From: Herbidospora mongoliensis
GTDB lineage: Bacteria > Actinomycetota > Actinomycetes > Streptosporangiales > Streptosporangiaceae
DNA: 64,000 bases
Assembly: GCF_001570545.1 (NCBI RefSeq)
Contig: NZ_BBXD01000016.1
Span: 1-64,000, forward strand
Direction of reading: 5' to 3'
The notes below the pieces were generated by a model. It saw only the letters and a program-made list of their open reading frames with translations. It searched no databases and was not told where the DNA came from. Position numbers and translations under genes: made by a program. The first letter of the stretch is position 1; each line of letters starts with the position of its first letter. This document shows positions 1 to 6,549 of this stretch, piece after piece.

Positions 1-396
1 CCACCGGAAGACAGCTTCACGTTGTTGCTCGATTGAAGCTATCTCGTGGGGCTGAGCCGGTGCGAACAAGTCGACTTCCTCGGGTGGGTTCCCTGGAGGT
101 TTGGAAGCCAAGACGTATCCGAAGCGGCCGTTGGTGAACTGTCGAAGCAGGCCTGATGGCCAGACATCTGCTCGTGCTCCTTGGCAGCAAAGGTTGAGGC
201 CTTCGGCTTCCAATCGGCGACGGAGATCAATGAGGCAATCCAGCAAGTCCTCGCCTTCTACATCCATTAGGAGGCTGCGGCACTTGAATGTGAGCCGGGC
301 CGGCACAGAGTCATAGAGCGTAAGGGTCGCCCCTGTGGTCTTTCCTTCGTGGTCGACAACGTCTAGTTGGATGGCTTCCTCGGGGGATGTCTGCAT
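1..396 (-). CDS. Conserved hypothetical protein, 3' end cut by window edge
   Basis: Reading the minus strand from an ATG at 396 gives 132 codons without a stop to the window edge, so the gene is partial. The product begins MQTSPEEAIQLDVVDHEGK and looks like a soluble protein with beta-strand/helix character; I recognise no catalytic motif. Residues around 45-60 (EGEDLLDCLIDLRRRLEAEG) form a likely amphipathic helix. Codon use is typical of a real actinobacterial gene though less GC-rich than the core genes here. It lies at the distal end of the tRNA-Gly integration region and may belong to an integrated element or be the gene beyond it. I assign no function. Confidence 0.6.
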   Translation of the reverse strand, partial: MQTSPEEAIQLDVVDHEGKTTGATLTLYDSVPARLTFKCRSLLMDVEGEDLLDCLIDLRRRLEAEGLNLCCQGARADVWPSGLLRQFTNGRFGYVLASKPPGNPPEEVDLFAPAQPHEIASIEQQREAVFRW

Positions 397-473
397 AGAC
401 GATCAGCTTAAGGTTCTTGAGGTACGAGCAGGCTCGGCAAGCGTCTCCGCAGACTGACCTGGTCGGCCACAGT

Positions 474-751
474 GGTCGGGTGGCCGACCAGGCGAAGCCG
501 TAACAGAAAAGCTTTGACGAGCGAAGCGAGAGCAGTCCGAGCGGAGCGAGGCCCTGCCGGGGAGCGCGAAGGGCGGAGCACCTTCACAAGGAGCGAAGCG
601 ACCCGGAGCGATAGCGACATCAGGACGCGACAGCGGCCAAGGGGAGCGCGAGGGGATGAAGTCCCTTCGCAGCGGGGGTCTGGGGGTCGCCCCCCGAGAC
701 TAAAAGAGCCCCGCGAAGGTGGTCCGAAGGCCATCGAGCAGGGCTCGCCGA
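474..751. repeat. Purine-rich repeat module, copy 1
   Basis: About 280 bp rich in GAGCGAAGCGAG-type runs. It matches the module at 1914-2267 closely over its length, including the shared core AGTCCCTTCGCAGCGGGG and the start GAAGCCGTAACAGAAAA. Both copies end directly at a copy of the tRNA-Gly 3' half. It has open frames on both strands only because it is low-complexity and stop-poor; none resembles a protein. I infer non-coding DNA carried next to an integration site. Confidence 0.7.
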
Positions 752-793
752 GAGCGGGTGACGGGAATCGAACCCGCGCTGTCAGCTTGGGAA
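752..793 (-). repeat. tRNA-Gly 3'-half copy 1 (att-like site)
   Basis: These 42 nt are identical to 2877-2918 of the intact tRNA-Gly gene, covering the 3' acceptor arm, T arm, variable loop, the 3' side of the anticodon stem and the anticodon loop. Identity stops at the anticodon loop boundary, so the 5' half of a tRNA is missing. That is the usual extent of an attachment core when an element integrates into a tRNA gene (established knowledge). It is not a functional tRNA. Confidence 0.8.
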
Positions 794-1016
794 TCATCTG
801 CTGATCTTGCTGCTCTGAGCTGGGGAAACAGCGTGCAGGTCACGGTGGGCCGGTTGACCGTACGTCGCCGCGAGTGACCGGGGTTGCCCGGCTGTTCTGG
901 CACGCATCTGGCACGAGGTAGTCGCTGGTCGTCCCCGCGTCCGGCAGGAGAGTGAACGACCTATGAGCAGGCTGTCAGTGGTGCCGAACCGTTTGGGTAG
1001 TGGACGGGGTTCTCGC
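794..1016. other. Gene-free spacer after att-like copy 1
   Basis: No supported gene. The spacer resembles the sequence after the second tRNA copy (2310-2440): both carry TGATCTTGC, then GAGCTGGGGAAAC, then an identical 22-nt block at 894-915. I see no promoter or terminator of note. Confidence 0.5.
894..915. repeat. 22-nt direct repeat, copy 1
   Basis: Identical to 2411-2432. Internally it contains TCTGGCACG twice, 11 bp apart. It sits about 100 bp from the tRNA-Gly 3'-half copy in both modules, so it could be an arm-type integrase site or the remnant of an element end (inference). Confidence 0.6.
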
Positions 1017-1385
1017 TTAGCGAAGAGGTAGTGCTCGGACGCGAATTCCGGAGGTGGTGAACGCAGCGACGGCACCTGCCTGAAGATGCGGTTCGAGAAC
1101 GTCGAGATTGCCAATGATGATGTTGACCAGGTCTGGTGCTCGAAGCTCCAGTAGTTCCCGCACCAGGATGACTGATGGCTTTGCCGTGCGAGCCTGGGCC
1201 AACAGTGCTCCGAAGTCGGTGTCGGCTGAGATGATGACGCGGTCCTGGGCCACCGCGAGGGCCATGACCGTCACATCTGGCGCACTCGTTGCTCCGAGAT
1301 CACGGACGTGAACCGAATCGTGCTCGGCCTTGGTCAGCAGTTCGGCCACGCGAGGTGAGAGGTTCTCGTCGATCAGGAACTTCAC
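1017..1385 (-). CDS. DUF5615 PIN-like protein (VapC45-type toxin candidate)
   Basis: 122-residue product starting (V)KFLIDENLSPRVAELL. The DEN-LSP start, HVRDLG, and ISADTDFG (around residues 53-60) are hallmarks of the DUF5615 PIN-like family, whose acidic residues form a metal-dependent RNase-type site. The gene starts at a GTG overlapping the stop of the upstream DUF433 gene (GTGA), so the two are translationally coupled as a toxin-antitoxin pair. Members of this pairing include M. tuberculosis VapBC45 (family knowledge). It lies inside the tRNA-Gly integration region, between two att-like copies, as expected for a small mobile or addiction module. Toxicity is inferred. Confidence 0.85.
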   Translation of the reverse strand: MKFLIDENLSPRVAELLTKAEHDSVHVRDLGATSAPDVTVMALAVAQDRVIISADTDFGALLAQARTAKPSVILVRELLELRAPDLVNIIIGNLDVLEPHLQAGAVAAFTTSGIRVRALPLR

Positions 1386-1612
1386 GCTGGCTCGCGGAGG
1401 CGGTAGAAGTGAACGTTGGTGGACGCTGCCGCATACTCAAGGGCCTGTTTGATGTCTTCGCGTTCCAGGTCAGGGTACTCGGCAAGGATCTCATCGAACG
1501 CCCATCCCGCGGCGACCAGTCGCACCACGGTCTCAACACTGATGCGCAGACCCCGGACTGTGGGCTTGCCCTCGAGCTTGTCGGGCTCGACGCTGATCCG
1601 ATCGAAGTTCAT
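1382..1612 (-). CDS. DUF433 antitoxin-like protein (VapB45-type)
   Basis: 76-residue product starting MNFDRISVEPDKLEGKPTVR. The pattern KPTVRGLRISVETVVRLVAAG plus AEYPDLEREDIKQALEYAA is characteristic of DUF433, a helix-turn-helix-like antitoxin family. The ATG at 1612 was chosen over longer in-frame options because GGGAG lies just upstream and the family begins here. Its stop overlaps the GTG of the DUF5615 gene. Expected role: it binds and neutralises the PIN-like partner and autoregulates the operon (family knowledge). Confidence 0.85.
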   Translation of the reverse strand: MNFDRISVEPDKLEGKPTVRGLRISVETVVRLVAAGWAFDEILAEYPDLEREDIKQALEYAAASTNVHFYRLREPA

Positions 1613-1913
1613 GATGTCTCCCTTCTGCTTTGATACTGCCAGGCTGATCGTGGGGGAGCGACTGAGATGCGTCGGGAGGGCCAGCAAAGTCCGGGTCCCG
1701 ATCTTCCGATCGACCTGGTCGCGCTGTGATGACGGCTGGACGAACGGGAGCTGAGCCAGGACGCACGTCAATGCTGGCCGACCGGCTTACGCCTTCAGCC
1801 CTGCCAGCGATTGGGTAACCGCTGCTCGCCGGGTTGTCGTGAGGTATGACCAGATCCGGCAGGAGTCTGGGCAGACATCACCTTGTCGGCGTAGTGGTCT
1901 GGTGGCTGGAGCT
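1613..1913. other. Gene-free upstream region of the DUF433/DUF5615 pair
   Basis: No supported coding region. It must carry the promoter of the minus-strand pair, but I cannot point to clear -35/-10 hexamers. Confidence 0.4.
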
Positions 1914-2267
1914 GGTCGCGTGGCCGGCCACGCGAAGCCGTAACAGAAAATGATTTTGACGAGCGAAGCGAGCAGCAGCCCGAGCGAAGCGAGGCCTTGC
2001 CAGGGAGCGCGAGGGGCGGAGCGCCCTCGCAAGGAGCGAAGCGGCCCGGAGCGAAGCGGCCCGGAGCGAAGCGGCCCGGAGCGAAGCGGCCCGGAGCGAA
2101 GCGGCCCGGAGCGAAGCGGCCCGGAGCGAAGCGACGACGGGGACGCGACAGCGGACCAGGGGGAGCGCGAGGGGACGAAGTCCCTTCGCAGCGGGGGTCT
2201 GGGGGTCGTCCCCCAGAAATACGAAAGCCCCGCGAAGGCGCCAAAAGCGCCAAGCAAGGCTCGCCAA
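1914..2267. repeat. Purine-rich repeat module, copy 2
   Basis: Second copy of the module seen at 474-751, longer because of an internal 15-bp tandem array (2033-2134). Shared blocks include GAAGCCGTAACAGAAAA, GACGAGCGAAGCGAG and AGTCCCTTCGCAGCGGGG. As in copy 1, it runs directly into a tRNA-Gly 3'-half copy. Overlapping frames on both strands are low-complexity artefacts. Confidence 0.7.
2033..2134. repeat. 15-bp tandem repeat array
   Basis: Six perfect head-to-tail copies of GGAGCGAAGCGGCCC (2033-2122) followed by a partial seventh. The equivalent place in module copy 1 (about 590-620) has only degenerate single units (GGAGCGAAGCGACCC, GGAGCGATAGCGAC), so the array expanded in this copy alone. 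There are no spacers, so it is not a CRISPR. Confidence 0.9.
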
Positions 2268-2309
2268 GAGCGGGTGACGGGAATCGAACCCGCGCTGTCA
2301 GCTTGGGAA
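2268..2309 (-). repeat. tRNA-Gly 3'-half copy 2 (att-like site)
   Basis: 42 nt identical to 2877-2918 of the intact tRNA-Gly and to copy 1 at 752-793. It again ends at the anticodon loop. Position and orientation match an attachment core duplicated by integration at the 3' end of the tRNA. Confidence 0.8.
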
Positions 2310-2410
2310 TAGGCTACTGATCTTGCCGTGCTGAGCTGGGGAAACGGGGGTGCAGGTCAAGGCTGGTTAAGGGACCGTGAGTCCCCGCGAATTACCGCTG
2401 ATCACCGTCC

Positions 2411-2432
2411 GTTCTGGCACGCATCTGGCACG
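2411..2432. repeat. 22-nt direct repeat, copy 2
   Basis: Identical to 894-915 and at a similar distance from its tRNA-Gly 3'-half copy. It contains two TCTGGCACG units at 11-bp spacing. Confidence 0.6.
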
Positions 2433-2494
2433 GCGATCAACGGGGGAGGCATGACCCGTCCATCTGTCACCTCATCACTACGGCGGCGAAAGCC

Positions 2495-2752
2495 CTACTC
2501 GGGCCGGTAGATCCGGAACTCGGTCTCGCCCTGCTTTCGCCACATGAGCCGCCCGCAGTGCGGACATTCGTAGAGGAGACCGGTTTTCGTTACGATCGCC
2601 TTCGCTCGCTCGTCGGTGTCGACCTGCTCTTTGGTTGGCCACAGGATTATCTCCGGCGCGGCGTCCGGGAAGATCACATAGCCCTCATCAGGGATGGGCG
2701 AGAGGTCGTGAATGTAGCCGCAGAGGCATCCAAGCTTGGGCACGGGGCTCAT
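2495..2752 (-). CDS. Small zinc-ribbon-like hypothetical protein
   Basis: 85-residue product MSPVPKLGCLCGYIHDLSP... A CLCGYIH motif near residue 9 and CPHCGRLMW near residue 63 form two Cys pairs of a probable zinc ribbon. The middle (ILWPTKEQVDTDERAKAIV) is helical. It lies between att-like copy 2 and the intact tRNA-Gly, so it may be cargo of an integrated element or an ancestral neighbour of the tRNA. No enzymatic motif; function unknown. Confidence 0.7.
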   Translation of the reverse strand: MSPVPKLGCLCGYIHDLSPIPDEGYVIFPDAAPEIILWPTKEQVDTDERAKAIVTKTGLLYECPHCGRLMWRKQGETEFRIYRPE

Positions 2753-2877
2753 GGTACGTGCGGAGCTCCTGCTCCAGTGAGCTGACCAAGGGCTGATGGC
2801 ACGCGAAGACCAAAAGGCATTGGAACAATCAAGCCCCGGGTTGGGATGTGTTCCCCGACCTGGGCCTTCGTGAGTGG

Positions 2878-2948
2878 AGCGGGTGACGGGAATCGAACCC
2901 GCGCTGTCAGCTTGGGAAGCTGATGTTCTGCCATTGAACTACACCCGC
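2878..2948 (-). tRNA. tRNA-Gly(CCC)
   Basis: Read on the minus strand: acceptor GCGGGTG pairs with CACCCGC, D arm GTTC/GAAC, anticodon stem TCAGC/GCTGA with loop TTCCCAA (anticodon CCC), T arm GCGGG/CCCGT with loop TTCGATT, and discriminator T. A CCA is encoded next to it (2877-2875 on the minus strand). All four arms pair, so the gene looks functional. It is the integration target for the region at lower coordinates. Confidence 0.95.
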
Positions 2949-3016
2949 GAGGTGCATCGCCCACTCTACATGATCCCGACCAAGCCCACGTCTCGATTCC
3001 CACTACCCTGTGGTCC

Positions 3017-3592
3017 GTGCTGCTTTCAGATCGCGACATCAAAGCCGAGGTAGACAAGGGAAGAGTCCGTCTCACCCCTTACGACCCCGACATGATCCAA
3101 CCGTCCAGCATCGACGTGAGGCTGGACCGGATGTTCCGGGTCTTCGAGAACCACCGTTACCCCCACATCGATCCCGCGGTCGAGCAGCCCGACCTGACCA
3201 GACTCGTAGAACCAGCCGACAACGAACCTTTCATCCTCCACCCCGGAGAGTTCGTCCTGGCCAGCACCTACGAAGTCATCTCGCTCCCGGACGACATAGC
3301 CTCGCGTCTGGAGGGCAAGTCGAGCCTGGGAAGGCTGGGCCTCCTCACCCATTCGACAGCAGGCTTCATCGACCCAGGTTTCGACGGTCACGTCACACTC
3401 GAGCTCAGCAACGTCGCCACGCTCCCCATCAAGCTCTGGCCCGGTATGAAGATCGGTCAGCTCTGCCTCTTCCGGCTGAGCAGCCCGGCCGAGCATCCCT
3501 ACGGCTCCGCCAAGTACGGCTCCAGGTACCAAGGCCAGCGGGGGCCCACCCCGTCTAGATCGTTTTTGAACTTCCACCGCATCAAGATCTAA
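3017..3592 (+). CDS. dcd: dCTP deaminase
   Basis: 191 residues starting at [22 protein letters not shown]. Deaminates dCTP to dUTP in pyrimidine deoxynucleotide supply. Family signatures present: [11 protein letters not shown] near residue 30, [26 protein letters not shown] around 112-136 with the catalytic Glu in the [15 protein letters not shown] block, and C-terminal [15 protein letters not shown]. Length is typical of the family. Some actinobacterial members also hydrolyse dUTP; I cannot tell which type this is. It lies directly after tRNA-Gly on the opposite strand. Confidence 0.95.
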   Translation: MLLSDRDIKAEVDKGRVRLTPYDPDMIQPSSIDVRLDRMFRVFENHRYPHIDPAVEQPDLTRLVEPADNEPFILHPGEFVLASTYEVISLPDDIASRLEGKSSLGRLGLLTHSTAGFIDPGFDGHVTLELSNVATLPIKLWPGMKIGQLCLFRLSSPAEHPYGSAKYGSRYQGQRGPTPSRSFLNFHRIKI

Positions 3593-3725
3593 AACGGGCA
3601 AAGAACCTTATGTGTCAGGGGAAGCCCATTGGGCAACCATTAGGTGACATCTGCCTTAAGTTCACGTTCTGCCTGGTTGCCTCTACTCTTCTCTGCGGAC
3701 AGTCCCCGCACATCTGGAGATCCAC

Positions 3726-4343
3726 GTGCGTCTGCGTCTCACGCCCCGTGAGGACAGTTACTACGACTTGTTCGCCGACTCGGCGAACAACCTCGTCACA
3801 GCGTCACGGCTGCTGGTCGAGATCATCAGTGACGGTTCCGACCGTGAGGCTCTCGCTGAGAAGATGCGCGCGTGTGAGCACGCGGGCGACGAGCGTACTC
3901 ACGCCATCCTCAACCGGTTGAACGAGAGCTTCATCACACCGTTCGACCGGGAAGACATCTACAAGCTGGCATCCAACCTCGACGACGTCATGGACTTCAT
4001 GGAGGCGGCGGCCGATCTGATCGTGCTCTATCAGATCGATCATCTGCCCAAGGAAGTCGTGCGGCAGGTCGAGGTGCTGGAACGTGCTGCTGAGCTGACG
4101 GCTGAGGCGATGCCTCGCCTCCGCTCGCTGAGCAACCTCAACGAATACTGGATCGAGATCAACCGGCTTGAGAACCAGGCCGATCAGGTCTACCGGCGGC
4201 TGCTGGCCAAGCTCTTCTCGGGCGAGTACGACGCGCTGACCGTACTCAAGATGAAAGAGGTCATCGATCAGCTCGAGTCGGCTGCCGACGCGTTCGAGCA
4301 TGTCGCGAACACGGTCGAGTCGATTGCGGTCAAGGAAAGTTAA
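3726..4343 (+). CDS. DUF47 / PhoU-like Pit accessory protein
   Basis: 205 residues, GTG start with GGAG seven bases upstream. All-helical PhoU-like domain: MRLRLTPREDSYYDLFADSA at the start, then FITPFDREDIYKLASNLDDVMDFMEAAA around residues 68-95, the usual metal-binding E/D-rich helices of the DUF47 family. Its stop codon directly abuts the GTG of the phosphate transporter downstream, so the two are one operon. DUF47 proteins are thought to modulate Pit transport (family knowledge). Distinct from the true phoU at 38177. Confidence 0.9.
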   Translation: MRLRLTPREDSYYDLFADSANNLVTASRLLVEIISDGSDREALAEKMRACEHAGDERTHAILNRLNESFITPFDREDIYKLASNLDDVMDFMEAAADLIVLYQIDHLPKEVVRQVEVLERAAELTAEAMPRLRSLSNLNEYWIEINRLENQADQVYRRLLAKLFSGEYDALTVLKMKEVIDQLESAADAFEHVANTVESIAVKES

Positions 4344-5342
4344 GTGGAGCTTGCGCTCGTCATCAGTGTGGTCGTCATCGCACTGGTGTTTGACTACACG
4401 AATGGGTTCCACGACGCGGCCAACGCGATCGCGACTTCGGTCTCGACGCGGGCGCTGACTCCTCGGGCCGCCTTGTTGATGGCGGCTGTCATGAACTTCA
4501 TCGGCGCGCACCTGGGGGAGCAGGTCGCCAAGACCGTCGGCAGCGGCATCATCGAGCCGCCTGAAGGCACTCACGGGCTGGTCATCGTGGGGGCGGGGCT
4601 CGTCGGAGCGATCGTCTGGAACCTGATCACCTGGTACTACGGGCTGCCCTCCTCCTCGTCCCACGCCCTCATCGGCGGGCTCGTGGGGGCGGCGCTCGCG
4701 GCCGGCGTGACCATCCACTGGGACGGGGTGCTCGACAAGGTCGTCATCCCGATGATCCTGTCGCCGCTCGTCGGGTTCACCCTCGCGGGTGGCATCATGA
4801 TCGCCATTTTGTGGATCTTCCGCAAATCGAACCCGCACACGACGGGCCGGGGTTTCCGGTACGCCCAGACCGTGTCCGCCGCCGCCATGGCGCTCGGTCA
4901 CGGGCTCCAAGACGCGCAGAAGACCATGGGTGTGATCTTCCTCGCCCTGGTCGTGGGGGGATATGCCGCTCCCGGCGACAGCATTCCGCAATGGGTGATC
5001 CTGGCCGCGGCCGCCGCGATCTCGCTCGGCACCTACGCGGGTGGCTGGCGCATCATGCGGACCCTCGGCCGGCGCATCATCGCCCTCAACCCGCCCCAGG
5101 GCTTCGCGGCCGAAAGCGCGGCCGCGACCGTCCTCTATGTCGCGGCCATCGGCTTCCAGGCCCCGATCTCCACCACCCACACGATCACCAGCGCGATCAT
5201 GGGCGTCGGCGCCACCAAGCGCCTGTCGGCCGTGCGCTGGGGCGTCGCCGGGAACATCGTCACCGCCTGGGTGCTGACCATCCCGGCCGCCGGCATCGTG
5301 GCGGCTGTCACCTACTGGGTCGCCCACGCGATCATCGAATGA
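4344..5342 (+). CDS. pit: Low-affinity inorganic phosphate transporter, Pit family
   Basis: 332-residue polytopic membrane protein. The PiT signature FDYTNGFHDAANAIATS occurs near residue 14, and a second inverted copy (STTHTITSAIMGVG) near residue 278, as expected for the duplicated PiT fold. About 9-10 hydrophobic segments. Imports phosphate coupled to protons, usually as a metal-phosphate complex (family knowledge). Follows the DUF47 gene with no gap and is closed by a strong hairpin terminator. Confidence 0.93.
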   Translation: MELALVISVVVIALVFDYTNGFHDAANAIATSVSTRALTPRAALLMAAVMNFIGAHLGEQVAKTVGSGIIEPPEGTHGLVIVGAGLVGAIVWNLITWYYGLPSSSSHALIGGLVGAALAAGVTIHWDGVLDKVVIPMILSPLVGFTLAGGIMIAILWIFRKSNPHTTGRGFRYAQTVSAAAMALGHGLQDAQKTMGVIFLALVVGGYAAPGDSIPQWVILAAAAAISLGTYAGGWRIMRTLGRRIIALNPPQGFAAESAAATVLYVAAIGFQAPISTTHTITSAIMGVGATKRLSAVRWGVAGNIVTAWVLTIPAAGIVAAVTYWVAHAIIE

Positions 5343-5345
5343 GAC

Positions 5346-5383
5346 AACAGGCGCGCGATCAGCCAGATCGCGCGCCTGTTTTC
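5346..5383 (+). terminator. Rho-independent terminator after pit
   Basis: A perfect 15-bp stem (AACAGGCGCGCGATC with GATCGCGCGCCTGTT), 5-nt loop AGCCA, then TTTC. Starts 4 nt after the pit stop codon. Confidence 0.9.
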
Positions 5384-5530
5384 AAAGCGTTCTTTCCGTT
5401 ACGGCTCCGCCCACATCGGCACCGCCCGCCGCTTCCGGCGCGCTCCTCATCCGGCGCCAGACCCGCGCTCCCGGCAGCCCGCCGTCACGGGCAACCGGCA
5501 CCGTTTTCCACAGGACGTGCCCGGGTGGGT

Positions 5531-6439
5531 TCACCGCGCAGGCGCGTACATCACGTCGACGTCCCACTTGGTGAAGCCCAGGCCCTCATACAGCCGGATC
5601 GCCGCGCCGTTCTCCTCGTCGACATACAGCATCACCTGGGACAACCCCAGAGACCGCAGGTGTGAGAGCCCGGTCAACGTCAGCGCTTTCCCCAGGCCCG
5701 ACCCCTGCTCAGACGGGTCGACGCCCACCACGTAGACCTCGCCGACGCGCTCGTGGCCGTGGCCGCCGTCGCCGTGGACCTTCGTCCAGTGGAAACCCGC
5801 CATCGTCTGACCTCGGAAGGCCAGGAAGAACCCCGCCGGGTCGAACCACGGCTCGCCTTCCCGCTGCTTCACGTCGTCGAGGGTCCAGGAGCCCTGTTCC
5901 GGGTGGTGGGCGAACGCGCGCGCGTTGAGCGCGAGCCACTCCCGTTCGTCCCGGCCGGTTTCGAAGGTCGTGATCTCCACGCCTTCCGGCACGCGCGCCG
6001 CCGGGAAGGGCGCGTTCAGGCTGCGGCGCATCTGCCAGAGCGAGCGCACCCGCTGGAACCCGGCCGAGGCGGCCATCCGGCCCGCGCCGGGGTGATCGCC
6101 GTGGGCCCACAGCCGTAGCCGCCCGCCGGTCTCCATCAGGACCGCGTCGAGCAGCATCCGCCCCAGGCCGCGCCGCCGGGCGGAGGGGTCGATGACCAGT
6201 TCCCCCGAAGGCCCCTCGACCTGGTCCGTCTGATCCAAATGGGCAAAACCTGACAAAACGCCCGACTGGTACAAAAGTGCGCTCTTGGCGCCGGGGTCGC
6301 CCCCGTACCGCAGATGGAGCATGACGTGCTCGTTCAGCGGGCGGACGCCATCCACGTCGGTTGCGGCCTGGACGAGGCGCTGGACCTCGGAAACCGTGTC
6401 TTCATCCAGTCGTTCCCTGATCTCCACGTGCGCGTTCAT
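5531..6439 (-). CDS. mshD: Mycothiol synthase (acetyltransferase)
   Basis: 302 residues from ATG at 6439 (MNAHVEIRERLDEDTV); longer in-frame starts lie over the neighbour's upstream region and lack family support. Two GNAT domains in tandem: N-terminal half with acetyl-CoA motif RRRGLGRMLLDAV, C-terminal half with VYVVGVDPSEQGSGLGKALT and a terminal YEGLGFTKWDVDVMY. This two-domain layout and the ending are typical of MshD, which acetylates Cys-GlcN-Ins to make mycothiol. Divergent from the nucleotidase gene; mshA of the same pathway is at 35577. Confidence 0.93.
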   Translation of the reverse strand: MNAHVEIRERLDEDTVSEVQRLVQAATDVDGVRPLNEHVMLHLRYGGDPGAKSALLYQSGVLSGFAHLDQTDQVEGPSGELVIDPSARRRGLGRMLLDAVLMETGGRLRLWAHGDHPGAGRMAASAGFQRVRSLWQMRRSLNAPFPAARVPEGVEITTFETGRDEREWLALNARAFAHHPEQGSWTLDDVKQREGEPWFDPAGFFLAFRGQTMAGFHWTKVHGDGGHGHERVGEVYVVGVDPSEQGSGLGKALTLTGLSHLRSLGLSQVMLYVDEENGAAIRLYEGLGFTKWDVDVMYAPAR

Positions 6440-6549
6440 GGAACGCACTCTACGGACCCCCGACTGGCAAATCCCGCCAGGTGTCACGCCGGGGAATCGT
6501 TACCTTTGAGCCATGGGCTGGCCAGGTGGTCACTCTAGGCTCAAGTACC

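Noticed and set aside
2033-2134. Possible CRISPR array
   Set aside because: The 15-bp units are contiguous, with no spacers, and no cas genes are nearby.
1787-2320. Several long open frames on both strands (products with repeated Arg/Ser/Gly/Pro)
   Set aside because: They arise from the stop-free purine-rich module and its tandem array; no family resemblance and no ribosome sites.
3804-5327. 507-codon open frame antisense to the DUF47-pit operon
   Set aside because: Shadow frame of GC-rich coding DNA; both sense genes are well supported by family motifs.
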